Source: Mycolicibacterium rhodesiae NBB3 (GTDB lineage Bacteria > Actinomycetota > Actinomycetes > Mycobacteriales > Mycobacteriaceae). From it: 64,000 nucleotides of DNA. This document shows, piece after piece, positions 1-8,212 of this stretch. Under the pieces are notes generated by a model. That model saw nothing but the letters and a program-made list of their open reading frames with translations. It did not search any database and was not told the DNA's origin. Position 1 is the stretch's first letter. Each line of letters opens with the position of its first letter. The position numbers and the translations under genes are program-made. The stretch is from positions 5,766,001 to 5,830,000 of the forward strand of contig NC_016604.1 in assembly GCF_000230895.2 (NCBI RefSeq). Reading direction: 5' to 3'.

Positions 1-122
1 AGCACGCCCCAACCGAAGAGATGCAGCGCGAGCACTACCGACGACATCGCGGCAATCGTTGTCCAATCGGTGCGATCGAACTTGGTGACTGCACGGCCTT
101 CGGAGTGGGTCGCGACGCTCAT
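1..122 (-). CDS. nicT: Nickel/cobalt permease, HoxN/HupN/NixA (NicT-like), N-terminal fragment
   Basis: The gene reads leftwards and leaves the window after 40 codons. The ATG is at 122-120. After about 18 polar residues a hydrophobic helix begins, containing the string ALHLFGWGVL. This resembles the first membrane helix of mycobacterial NicT (Rv2856; ALHLVGW from memory), which imports Ni2+ or Co2+ across the plasma membrane. The histidine-rich metal-binding helix II lies outside the window, so the family call rests on about 20 residues. Support comes from the location: in M. tuberculosis nicT lies beside Rv2857c, whose homologue is at 8.9 kb here. A palindrome typical of metal-sensing ArsR repressors lies just upstream. 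Another membrane protein remains possible. Confidence 0.5.
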   Translation of the reverse strand, partial: MSVATHSEGRAVTKFDRTDWTTIAAMSSVVLALHLFGWGV

Positions 123-137
123 TGGGGCAACCCTATT

Positions 138-181
138 CACACATCCGCTCACCTGTCTAGCTGAACAGATGTTCATGTGTG
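138..181. promoter_or_regulatory. Candidate ArsR/SmtB-type operator in the nicT promoter
   Basis: Positions 162-175 form a perfect 6-2-6 palindrome, TGAACA-GA-TGTTCA. TGAACA half-sites are typical of ArsR/SmtB-family metal sensors such as NmtR, KmtR and SmtB. It sits 40 to 53 bases upstream of the permease ATG. A second, looser inverted repeat, CACACAT at 138-144 and ATGTGTG at 175-181, brackets it. The inference is metal-dependent repression of the permease. An ArsR gene is present at 7797-8138, but nothing directly links the two. Confidence 0.5.
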
Positions 182-193
182 GGTTTCAGGCGT

Positions 194-1030
194 CTAGGCC
201 TTCTTGGCGGTGACCACGAGATACTCGGCCTCCCACCGTGCACGCCCGCCGTCCCCCCGGTTCGTACTGGTGAGGAATTCCAAGAAGGCGTTGTCGAGGG
301 CCTCGACCTGGGTGGGTGCGTCGGCGTTGAACTTGTACGCCGCGATCGTCGGCCCGTAGTTGCGCTTCCAGTACTCGCGGAACTCCGTCGGTTCCTCGCA
401 GTGGTCGAGCACGACGGTCCGGCGTTGCATCGTCAGGTCCGTGACGCGGTCGGAGAACAACTCGCGCACGTGGTCCTCCGAACCCCACAGCGGTGCCGGG
501 CTGGCACCGGGCGGAGGCGGCGGGGCGTACGGCTTCATGGTCTTGAACAAGTTGCCGATGAATCCTTCGGGCGTCCAGTTGATCAACGCGATGGTCCCGC
601 CTGGCCGGACCACGCGGATCAACTCGTCGGCGGCAGCCTGATGATGCGGTGCGAACATCACCCCGACGCAGGACATCGCGACGTCGAAGCCGTTGTCGGC
701 GAACGGCAGCGCCTCGGCGTCCGCCTCCACCCATTCCAGCTCGACTCCTCGTTGCGCGGCGATGCGGCGGCCGGCGTCGAACAGTTCGGGGGTCAAGTCG
801 CTTGCCGTGACGATCGCTCCGGCCTCCGCCGCGGGGATCGCGGCATTGCCGGAGCCGGCGGCGATGTCGAGAACCCGATCTCCGGGTCGTATTCCGGCGG
901 CCCTCACCAGTTCGGGTCCCAGCGCGGGGATCAGCTCGGCGGCCACCGCTGGGTAGTCGCCCGACGCCCACAGCGCTCGGTGCTTGGCCTTGAGCTCACG
1001 GTCGAATTCTGATTTCACAATGCTGGTCAT
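194..1030 (-). CDS. Class I SAM-dependent methyltransferase (UbiE/Methyltransf_11 type)
   Basis: A protein of 278 residues with a Rossmann-type methyltransferase core. Motif I is VLDIAAGSGNA near residues 53-63, followed by an acidic loop (ASDLTPE) and the post-I motif EADAEALPFADNGFD. The C-terminal half is longer than in UbiE and carries a proline-rich loop (PYAPPPPPGASP), which suggests a small-molecule substrate, but that substrate cannot be read from the sequence. The ATG at 1030 follows a strong AGGAGAAGG ribosome site. The gene ends 71 bp before the nicT start and lies on the same strand. Confidence 0.75.
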   Translation of the reverse strand: MTSIVKSEFDRELKAKHRALWASGDYPAVAAELIPALGPELVRAAGIRPGDRVLDIAAGSGNAAIPAAEAGAIVTASDLTPELFDAGRRIAAQRGVELEWVEADAEALPFADNGFDVAMSCVGVMFAPHHQAAADELIRVVRPGGTIALINWTPEGFIGNLFKTMKPYAPPPPPGASPAPLWGSEDHVRELFSDRVTDLTMQRRTVVLDHCEEPTEFREYWKRNYGPTIAAYKFNADAPTQVEALDNAFLEFLTSTNRGDGGRARWEAEYLVVTAKKA

Positions 1031-1124
1031 AATTCCTTCTCCTTCAATGGTTTGTCGGTGAATCGGCGGTTGCGAAGGGTGCTGAACCAGGCGGGAAGAT
1101 GCGCGACCCGCCTAGTTCGGCGGC

Positions 1125-1394
1125 TTAGGTCACGGAGTGGCGCTGGAAATTCGCGCTGGCACGGGCGGCGTCCCTCATGTGCTCGCGCGCCGCCTTGGTG
1201 TCGCCTTGGTCTCGCGCCACGTTGGCCATGTGCATGCTGCTGTCGATCGCCTTGGCGATGTTTCGGCAGTTGGGGCTCTCAATCGGCCTGGCAGCGGCAG
1301 TGCCCGCGGTGAGTAGGGCGGCTGCCGGCGTCGCGAATGTCGCCGACAGCAGTCCGGCGGCGATCGCTCGTTTCAGCGTTGTGTGGTGTCCCAT
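1125..1394 (-). CDS. Small exported alanine-rich protein of unknown function
   Basis: An 89-residue protein. The first ~35 residues form a Sec-type signal peptide: charged start (MGHHTTLKR), a long Ala/Leu core and an AAA-R cleavage region near residues 34-36. The mature part is about 53 residues, polar, with a single Cys and a helical stretch rich in Ala, Arg and His. The ATG is preceded by AAAGGA. I do not recognise a family. Many mycobacteria carry small exported proteins of this type, probably acting in the periplasm or cell wall. Confidence 0.6.
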   Translation of the reverse strand: MGHHTTLKRAIAAGLLSATFATPAAALLTAGTAAARPIESPNCRNIAKAIDSSMHMANVARDQGDTKAAREHMRDAARASANFQRHSVT

Positions 1395-1529
1395 CGGTTT
1401 TCCTTTGCTCGCTCGCCCACCGGCCTTTCCGGTGGGGTCTTGACGGGAGCAACCTTCGCGGTCACGGTTTCGGCAGCTGTTGGACGAAAATGAAATGGCC
1501 AGGTCAACGCCAGGAACGGCGGCTTGTTA

Positions 1530-4376
1530 CTAGGCCGTTTTCGACGTCCAGCGCACCAGACTCGTGCGAGCCCGCACCACCGCATCCGAGGGGCTCAGCG
1601 GATCTGATGGTGGGTCGCCCACCGCATCATGCGCCAGCGGCGAGAGCCTGCCGGCGGCGACGAGCGCGTGATGCAGGGCGGCGGCGTCGTCATGCGCGCC
1701 CATCCGAGCAAGGAAGCGCGCGACGTAGCGCACGTTGAGCCATTGCTGACTCCAATCGCCGACCCGGTCCCAATGGTCGAGCACTTCGATGAGGGCATAT
1801 GCCGCGCTCACCGGATCGCCGTGCACCGAGCGGGTGGCCGCCGCCTCCATCAGTGCGATGCCGTGCCACCAGAAGTTCTGCACCGACGCGGCCAGCTCGG
1901 CGGCGTCGTCGAACAATGCCAGCGCCCGGTCTGGATCCGACTTCTTGAGCACCAGACCCAGGGCATAGCGGCCCATGGACCGCGCCGTCGGGTTCGCCGT
2001 TTCCTCCGCGACCCGCAGTGACTCCTCCGCGGCGCCCATGCCGTCCAGCGGCTCGCGCATCGCGGCGTGACAGATCGAGACGTAGAACAGCGTCCATACC
2101 AATCGGATCGGGTCGTCATCGTGTCGTGCGCGGGCCACCTCGCCGTCGTAATGGGCCAAAGCCTGTGCTGCATCGCCTCGGTAAAGCGCCACGTCGGCCA
2201 GGACGTCACCGGGATAGGCGACGCGCCCGGCGCCTCGGCCCGGGGTGCGCCCACGCGCGAGTGAGGCCAGCGCCTCCGCCGCGACGAAGTCGCCACGATT
2301 CCATGCGCCGCGTGCGGCGAACCCGACCGCTGCGACGTACAGCGGGTGGCTGGTGTCGGCCAGTTCGACGACCCGTTCTGCCCAGCCAGACGATTCGTAA
2401 CCTATTCGCAAATGGATGAATTCGGGCAACGACGTGACCAGCCGAAGTGCAGTGTCCACATCGGAATCCGCCATCAGATGCTCGAACGCCACGCGCAGGT
2501 TGTCGTAGTCGGGCAGCATCCGCTGCACCCACGCCTGCTCGTCGCCGCCTTGGGTGCCCGACGCGGCGCGCTCGGCCAGCGCGGTGAAGTACTCGGCGTG
2601 ACGCATGGCGTACTCATCGTCAACGGTGTTCTCCCGCAGGCGGTCCCGCCCGTAGGCACGCAGTGTTTCCAGAACGCTGTATCGCGAGATCTGAGTGCCT
2701 CCCCGCGCGGTGACCATCGACTTGTCGATGAGACCCGTCAGCACTTCGAGAGTATCGTCTTCGTGAGTGCACTCGTCGCCGCAGACGCCGTGGGCGGCCT
2801 CGATGTCGAAACCGCCTGCGAATACCGACAACCGAGTGAACAAAGCCTGTTCCGGCTCCGAGAGCAGGTGGTAGGACCAGTCGATCGTCGCCGAAAGACT
2901 CTGATGGCGCGGATGGGTGCCGCGTGCCCCGCCGCTCAGCAGACGCAGCCGATCCAGCCGTCGTGCGACGTCAAGACTGCTCATCGCGCGCATCCGCGCC
3001 GCCGCCAACTCGATCGCCAGTGGCAGCCCGTCCAGGCGGCGGCAGATCTCCGCCACGGCGCCGACCGGTTCGCTATCGAGGTCGAAGTCCGACCGGGTCG
3101 CCTTCGCGCGGTCGGCGAACAACACCGTTGCGTCGCCCACGGGCAAGGGCTCGACGGGCACGATGCGCTCCCCCGCGACGCCGAGCGCTTCCCTGCTGGT
3201 GGCCAGCACGGTGATGCCGGGGCAGTGCCCCGCGATGCGTTCGAGCAGCAGCGCCGCGTCGTCGAGGACGTGCTCGCAGTTGTCGACGACCAGCAACAGT
3301 TCGCGCGCGCGCAGATACTCGATGACCGTGTCCTCGATGCCGAGACCCTGCTGCTGCTGCAGGCGCAACGCTGCCGCCACCGCATGCGTGACCGCCGACC
3401 CGTCGTCGATCGGCGCCAGTTCGCAGATCGAGACGCCGTCGGCGAAGCGTGCATGCTCGCGCTCCGCGGCCTCTAGCGCCAGCCGTGTCTTACCGACTCC
3501 GCCGACGCCGGTCAGGGTCACCAGCGGACTGTCGGCGAGTGCGGCGCCAATGCGCGCCAGGTCGGGTTCCCGGCCGACGAAGGTGGTGGCGCGCCGCGGT
3601 AGGCCGGCCAACGGTCGGGTCGCAACGTGAACAGGCGGTGGCGGTGCCGCCTCTCCGTCGAGGATCTGTCGGTGCACTGCTTGCAGCACCGGACTGGGAT
3701 CGACGCCGAGTTCGTCGACGAGCCGGTCGCGCGTCTTCCGGTAGGTATCGAGGGCCTGCGCCTGCCTGCCGCTGCGGTACTGCGCGAGCATCAACTGTCC
3801 GGCCAGACGCTCATCCAGTGGGTGGGACTGAACGGCCGCGGTCAGCTCGCCGAGCAACTCGGCGTGCCGTCCGGCGCGTAGTGCCGCCTCATTGCGGTCC
3901 ATTGCGACCGAAAATCGCTCGACCTCAAGGGAATCCCGCATGTCGTTGAACCACGGCGTGTCCAGTGCGGCAAAGGGTGTGCCGCGCCAGAGCGCCAGCG
4001 CCTCGTCGAACAGCGTGGCGGCGCGGGCCGGATCCGTGGCCGCCCGGGCGCGGGCGACGATGTCACGAAACCGGTGCAGGTCGACCGACAGCGCGTCGGC
4101 AGACAGCGTGTAACCGCCGGGTTCTCGCACGATCTGCACGGAAGCGTTCGCCAGCAGCGGCCGCAGCCGCGACAGGTAGGCGGCGAGCGTATTGCGTGCC
4201 CGGTGCGGTGTATCGGCCGCCCACACCCGGTCGATCAGCTGGTCGGCGGGGATCGGGCGGTTCACGTCCACCAACATCGCCGCCAGCACACACCGCTGGC
4301 GGGCGTGGCCGATGTCCACCCGCTGGCCGTCGAGGCGGGCCTCGACGTCGCCGAGTAGCCGGAACTCCACCGTCAC
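1530..4376 (-). CDS. SARP/AfsR-type transcriptional regulator with NB-ARC ATPase and TPR region
   Basis: 948 residues. A winged-helix OmpR-like DNA-binding domain (residues 1-95, ending GGYTL) is followed by a bacterial transcriptional activation (BTAD) helical domain at about 96-243. After a Pro-rich linker comes an NB-ARC/STAND ATPase that begins FVGRE near 266; its P-loop TGVGGVGKT is at 289-297 and its Walker B-like LLVVDNCEH at 361-369. Tetratricopeptide-like helices fill roughly 600-900. The family senses an unknown signal through the ATPase/TPR part and activates nearby genes. The start is GTG at 4376, with an in-frame GTG two codons later as an alternative. The gene begins 30 bp after the flavoprotein gene ends, so it could be co-transcribed with that catabolic set. 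Confidence 0.85.
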   Translation of the reverse strand: MTVEFRLLGDVEARLDGQRVDIGHARQRCVLAAMLVDVNRPIPADQLIDRVWAADTPHRARNTLAAYLSRLRPLLANASVQIVREPGGYTLSADALSVDLHRFRDIVARARAATDPARAATLFDEALALWRGTPFAALDTPWFNDMRDSLEVERFSVAMDRNEAALRAGRHAELLGELTAAVQSHPLDERLAGQLMLAQYRSGRQAQALDTYRKTRDRLVDELGVDPSPVLQAVHRQILDGEAAPPPPVHVATRPLAGLPRRATTFVGREPDLARIGAALADSPLVTLTGVGGVGKTRLALEAAEREHARFADGVSICELAPIDDGSAVTHAVAAALRLQQQQGLGIEDTVIEYLRARELLLVVDNCEHVLDDAALLLERIAGHCPGITVLATSREALGVAGERIVPVEPLPVGDATVLFADRAKATRSDFDLDSEPVGAVAEICRRLDGLPLAIELAAARMRAMSSLDVARRLDRLRLLSGGARGTHPRHQSLSATIDWSYHLLSEPEQALFTRLSVFAGGFDIEAAHGVCGDECTHEDDTLEVLTGLIDKSMVTARGGTQISRYSVLETLRAYGRDRLRENTVDDEYAMRHAEYFTALAERAASGTQGGDEQAWVQRMLPDYDNLRVAFEHLMADSDVDTALRLVTSLPEFIHLRIGYESSGWAERVVELADTSHPLYVAAVGFAARGAWNRGDFVAAEALASLARGRTPGRGAGRVAYPGDVLADVALYRGDAAQALAHYDGEVARARHDDDPIRLVWTLFYVSICHAAMREPLDGMGAAEESLRVAEETANPTARSMGRYALGLVLKKSDPDRALALFDDAAELAASVQNFWWHGIALMEAAATRSVHGDPVSAAYALIEVLDHWDRVGDWSQQWLNVRYVARFLARMGAHDDAAALHHALVAAGRLSPLAHDAVGDPPSDPLSPSDAVVRARTSLVRWTSKTA

Positions 4377-4406
4377 GACCTACAGCCTTCCCCAGGCCCC
4401 AGAGGA

Positions 4407-6863
4407 TTACGGGCGGATTCGCGTGTTGGCCGCGTCGTAGAGCGGCCGCAGCGAGACCGAGATCGGGTACAGCCGTCCGCCCACATTGACCTCGTAGCGT
4501 CCCGCACGCACCCAGTCAGCGCTCACGATCGCATTGTCGGTCGCCCTCAGATAGGCCAGTCCAACGCATGATCCGGTCGTCTCGCCCCATGCCGCCGAGG
4601 TCACCTGCCCGGCCACCGCGCCGTCGCGCAGGACCAACTCGCCTCCCCACAGCATTGCCTCGGGCGATTCGACGGCGAACCCGACCAGCTTGCGGCGCTG
4701 TCCTTCGGCCTTGGCCTTCTCCACTGCCTCGCGGCCGAGGAAGGCGATGTCCGTCTTGAGCTTGCACGCGAAAAGCAGCCCGGCCTCGACCGGGTTCTCA
4801 CTGGGCGTCAATTCCCGCCCGAATGCGCGGTAGCCCTTCTCCAACCTGAGCGACTCGATCGCGTAATAACCACCGCGGCGGACACCGAATTCTGCGCCCG
4901 CACTCATCAGGTCCTCGTAGACGCCGACCGCGAACTCCGCAGGAACGTAGAGTTCCCAACCCAATTCGCCCACATACGTGATCCGCGTCGCGCGCACCGT
5001 CGCATATCCGAGCGAGATCAGCCTGCTGGTGCCGAATCCGAAGGCGCCGTCGGAGAGGTCGGCGGTCGTCAGCCTCGCCAGCAGATCCCGGGACCTCGGG
5101 CCCATCACGCCGAATACCGCGTAGGCGGATGTCACGTCGACCAGCGACGCGTCGACACCCGATGGCAGGTTCTTGCGGATGTGGTCCTTGTCGCGCTCGG
5201 TCGTCGCCGCGCTGCTGACGATCAGGAACTCGTCGGGGCCGGTGCGGGTCACCGTCACATCGGACTCGTATGTGCCGCGTTCGTTGAGCATCCCCGTGTA
5301 CACGGATCGACCTACCGGCACTGCGACGTCGGCGGTGCACAGCCATTGCAGTGCGGATTCGGCGTCACGGCCCACCACCATGTACTTGGAGAACGACGTC
5401 TGGTCGAACACCGTGACGTTCGTGCGGGTGGCGGTCTGCTCGGCCGCCGACCAAGCAAGCCAGTTCGGCTTACCCCAGGTGTACTCGATCGTCGGATCCG
5501 TGTCCGGCGGGGCGAAGAAATTGGCCCGCTCCCAACCCATTCTGCTGCCGAAGTTGGCGTTCGCGGCTTGCAGCAGATGGTGAACGGGCGAACGGCGGAA
5601 CGGGCGAGCGGTCGCCATTTCCCTGTTGGGCCAGGGGATCTCGTAATGCAGTCCCAGGACCTCGGCGACGCGGTCGTGCAACCATCGGGTGTTGCCGTTG
5701 AACGGTGCGAACCTGCGGATGTCCACGCCGGTCATGTCCGATGTCGGCGCACCGTTGACGATCCACTCCGCGAGGGCGCGGCCCGCACCGCCCGCGGTGG
5801 CGATGCCGACCGAGTTGAATCCCGCACCGACGAAGAAGTTGGCGAGTTCGGGCGCCTCGCCAAGGATGAACTGGTTGTCCGGAGTGAAGCTCTCCGGTCC
5901 GTTGTAGAACTTCTTGATTCCCGTCGTCTCCAGCGCGGGTATCCGCAGCAGCGCACTGTTCATCAGGATCTCGAAGTGCTCCCAATCCTCTTCGAGGAGT
6001 TGAAATTCGAAGGGGTACGGAATCTTGTCCGGCGACACCCAGGGTTTGGCCTCGGGTTCGAACCCGCCGATCACCAATCCCCCGACCTCTTCCTTGAAGT
6101 AGGTGTAGCCGTCTGGATCGCGGAGGATCGGCAGATCCGTGTGCACACCGTCGATGGCCTCGCTGACGACGTAGAAATGTTCCGCGGAGTGCAAAGGAAC
6201 ATTGACTCCCGCCAATGCGCCGATCTGCTTCGCCCATTGACCGGCGCAGTTGACGACGACCTCGGCCTCGACGTCGCCTTTGTCGGTACGCACTCCCCGC
6301 ACCCTGCCGCCATCGCTGAGAATGTCTGTCACCCGTACCTTCTCGACGATGCGTGCGCCACGCATTCTGGCGCCCTTGGCCAGTGCGAAGGTCAGGTCCG
6401 TGGGGTTGGCCTTGCCGTCGCCCGGTAGCCAGATCGCCCCGACGAGGTCGTCGACACGCATCACCGGATAACGCTCCAGCGCCTGTCTGGGGCTCAGCAG
6501 TTCGCACTCCATGTCGAAAGCTTCGGCGTTGGCAGCGGTGCGGCGCAGCTGGATCATCCTGTCCTCGGTGCGCGCGACGGTCACACCCCCGCACTGCTTG
6601 TAACCGGCGGAGAGGCCGACCTCGCTCTCCAACTCGGCGTAGAGCTGCGTCGAGTACTGCACCAGCCGTGTCGCGCTCTCGGAAGCCCGCAGTTGGCCGA
6701 CCAGTCCGGCTGCGTGCCAGGTGGTTCCACTGGACAGCTGTCCCTGTTCGAGTAGCACGACATCGGAGACACCGAGTTTGGTCAGGTGGTAGGCGACGCT
6801 GGTGCCGATCACACCGCCACCGATGATGACGGTGTGGGCGCGCTGGGGAAGCTCAGTCGTCAT
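4407..6863 (-). CDS. Dimethylglycine/sarcosine dehydrogenase-like flavoprotein with GcvT (folate-binding) C-terminus
   Basis: 818 residues. The N-terminal DAO-type FAD domain has GGGVIG at 15-20 and the motif TTWHAAGL. Its His50 corresponds to the residue that covalently holds FAD in dimethylglycine dehydrogenase. The C-terminal ~380 residues form the GcvT/aminomethyltransferase module (FxQTSFSKYMV, RLEKGYRAFGREL, ENPVEAGL), which in the family binds tetrahydrofolate and captures formaldehyde. Expected role: oxidative N-demethylation of an amine such as dimethylglycine or sarcosine. The frame is open further upstream, but the ATG at 6863 is preferred because it overlaps the kinase stop (TGATG), implying translational coupling. 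The kinase and ArsR neighbours point to choline or ethanolamine-type substrates, which is an inference. Confidence 0.85.
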   Translation of the reverse strand: MTTELPQRAHTVIIGGGVIGTSVAYHLTKLGVSDVVLLEQGQLSSGTTWHAAGLVGQLRASESATRLVQYSTQLYAELESEVGLSAGYKQCGGVTVARTEDRMIQLRRTAANAEAFDMECELLSPRQALERYPVMRVDDLVGAIWLPGDGKANPTDLTFALAKGARMRGARIVEKVRVTDILSDGGRVRGVRTDKGDVEAEVVVNCAGQWAKQIGALAGVNVPLHSAEHFYVVSEAIDGVHTDLPILRDPDGYTYFKEEVGGLVIGGFEPEAKPWVSPDKIPYPFEFQLLEEDWEHFEILMNSALLRIPALETTGIKKFYNGPESFTPDNQFILGEAPELANFFVGAGFNSVGIATAGGAGRALAEWIVNGAPTSDMTGVDIRRFAPFNGNTRWLHDRVAEVLGLHYEIPWPNREMATARPFRRSPVHHLLQAANANFGSRMGWERANFFAPPDTDPTIEYTWGKPNWLAWSAAEQTATRTNVTVFDQTSFSKYMVVGRDAESALQWLCTADVAVPVGRSVYTGMLNERGTYESDVTVTRTGPDEFLIVSSAATTERDKDHIRKNLPSGVDASLVDVTSAYAVFGVMGPRSRDLLARLTTADLSDGAFGFGTSRLISLGYATVRATRITYVGELGWELYVPAEFAVGVYEDLMSAGAEFGVRRGGYYAIESLRLEKGYRAFGRELTPSENPVEAGLLFACKLKTDIAFLGREAVEKAKAEGQRRKLVGFAVESPEAMLWGGELVLRDGAVAGQVTSAAWGETTGSCVGLAYLRATDNAIVSADWVRAGRYEVNVGGRLYPISVSLRPLYDAANTRIRP

Positions 6864-7786
6864 CAGTCGGCCGCCTGCGCGTCGTCGAGCAGCCGAGCCA
6901 GGTTCGGTCCCCTGAACTCGGCCACCGCACCTTCGTAGCGTTCCATCGCCCATCCCCAGAAGTCGAAATCGATTGCACTCGAACCGTTCTGTATGCAACC
7001 CCACAGCGTCCAGCCGTACTTCCCCACGATGCCCTGCAGTTGTGCCCTGGCGGTCTTGTGCCGCAGGCGCCTCCCGTAGTACGCGGTGACGAACTCCTCG
7101 AGCTGTTCGGTGGACAATCCGCACTCGGCCCATGTGTTACCCAGCTCGAAACACGGATCGTTGTTGCCGGAGTACTCGTAGTCGATCAGCCAGATCCGGT
7201 CACCGTCTTCGATGAAGTTGCCGGCCAGCAGATCGTTGTTGCAGGGCACGGTTCCCTGATCGGTTGCGGCCAGCACACGGGCGATCTCGTCGAACGTGTC
7301 GGCGTGGTCGAGGTAGTCGGCGGGGATCCGGAATCCTTTGTCCCTGGCGGTTTTCAGATATATCGGCTGCTGCTCGAACATGTCGAAGCGGCCGACGAAC
7401 CGCGGACCGGAGTGCAGTGTCCGAATCGCACCCGCCGCCTTGGCGATGACACCGGGCCGTTGAAAGTCGTCGTTCGACAATGTCTTTCCCTCGAGGTACC
7501 CGAGCAACATGATGCCGAGGTCTGGGCGGTAATCGATCACCGGCGCACCGACGCCTGCTTGTTCGGCGGCCCTGGTGTTGTGACACTCGCGGTCCCTGTC
7601 GATTCCCAACAGGTTCGACGACGTGTCGGTGCATCGCGCGACGTATGTCGCGTCGGGTGTGGTGATCTTGACGTTGCGGTTGGTGAGCCCGCCGGAGAGC
7701 TCCTCGAGGCGCCGCGGCCGGCCGGCCAACACTGGGAACTCCTCGAACAGCTCGTTGAGTCGGTCGTCGCTCAGCGTCAGCGCCAT
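6863..7786 (-). CDS. Choline/ethanolamine kinase-like phosphotransferase (APH fold)
   Basis: 307 residues. The glycine-rich loop is SGGLTNRNVKI (about 30-40). The catalytic loop is CNNDLLAGNF, where the usual first His is Cys but the essential Asp and Asn are kept. The metal-binding segment IDYEYSGNNDPCFELGN is close to the choline-kinase signature. Expected reaction: ATP-dependent phosphorylation of a small amino alcohol in the cytosol. The gene lies 10 bp after the ArsR gene and overlaps the flavoprotein gene by one base, so the three form an operon. A choline/ethanolamine kinase next to a demethylating flavoprotein suggests handling of methylated amines. The true substrate is not visible. 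Confidence 0.8.
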   Translation of the reverse strand: MALTLSDDRLNELFEEFPVLAGRPRRLEELSGGLTNRNVKITTPDATYVARCTDTSSNLLGIDRDRECHNTRAAEQAGVGAPVIDYRPDLGIMLLGYLEGKTLSNDDFQRPGVIAKAAGAIRTLHSGPRFVGRFDMFEQQPIYLKTARDKGFRIPADYLDHADTFDEIARVLAATDQGTVPCNNDLLAGNFIEDGDRIWLIDYEYSGNNDPCFELGNTWAECGLSTEQLEEFVTAYYGRRLRHKTARAQLQGIVGKYGWTLWGCIQNGSSAIDFDFWGWAMERYEGAVAEFRGPNLARLLDDAQAAD

Positions 7787-7796
7787 GCGGACCTCG

Positions 7797-8138
7797 TCAG
7801 CCGTGTCGGGCGCCGATCCAGTGCAGCAGATCGTGCACGATCTCGTCCTCGAGCCGGTAACTCACCGCGCGGCCCACCCGCGTCGAGCTCACCCAACCCT
7901 GCTGGCGAAGCACCCGCAGTGCCTGCGACACCGCATTCTCGGATCTGCCCAGCACCGAGGCGAGGTCGCCGACATTGATGCCTGGTGCACGGTGCAGAAC
8001 GAGCAGGATCTCCAAGCGGTGAGGGTCGGACAGCAGGTCGAAGCGCTGCGCCCAGCCCGCGGTATCGACGTCGGCCAGCGCAGACGACGCCCGCTGCACC
8101 ACCGCCTCGACCTCCGCGTGGCCACCCGCTTCCACCAT
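7797..8138 (-). CDS. ArsR-family winged-helix repressor
   Basis: 113 residues with the ArsR helix-turn-helix: DPHRLEILLVLHRAP, then DLASVLGRSENAVSQALRVLRQQG and the wing TRVGRAVSYRLED. It has no cysteine, so the classic Cys metal sites are absent. The last helix carries Asp, Glu and three His (EDEIVHDLLHWIGARH), as in alpha5-type Zn/Ni/Co sensors, though the spacing is not the standard one. It heads the ArsR-kinase-flavoprotein operon. A TAGATT box six bases before the ATG would fit a leaderless transcript. It may regulate its own operon, or the nickel permease at the left end through the palindrome at 162-175. Confidence 0.85.
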   Translation of the reverse strand: MVEAGGHAEVEAVVQRASSALADVDTAGWAQRFDLLSDPHRLEILLVLHRAPGINVGDLASVLGRSENAVSQALRVLRQQGWVSSTRVGRAVSYRLEDEIVHDLLHWIGARHG

Positions 8139-8212
8139 CGTTCAAATCTAACCCCCCAGGCATCCGGAATGGCCGCGATGACGTCTGTGTTTGCGGTGCC
8201 ACCGAAGTCATC

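Noticed and set aside
2346..3476. 376-codon open frame on the plus strand opposite the SARP regulator
   Set aside because: It is antisense to a gene with clear SARP, NB-ARC and TPR motifs. High GC gives long shadow frames, and this one has no recognisable domain.
1530..4376. SARP regulator as a sign of an antibiotic biosynthesis cluster
   Set aside because: No polyketide, nonribosomal peptide or other secondary-metabolite synthase lies in the window, and such regulators are also common near primary metabolism genes in mycobacteria.
5181..6428. 415-codon plus-strand frame opposite the flavoprotein
   Set aside because: Antisense to a gene with FAD and GcvT motifs. Its composition (rich in Arg, Val and His) is typical of a shadow frame.
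6864..7133. N-terminal extension of the flavoprotein by about 90 residues
   Set aside because: The extra part overlaps the kinase gene in another frame and has no similarity to flavoproteins. The ATG at 6863 overlaps the kinase stop.
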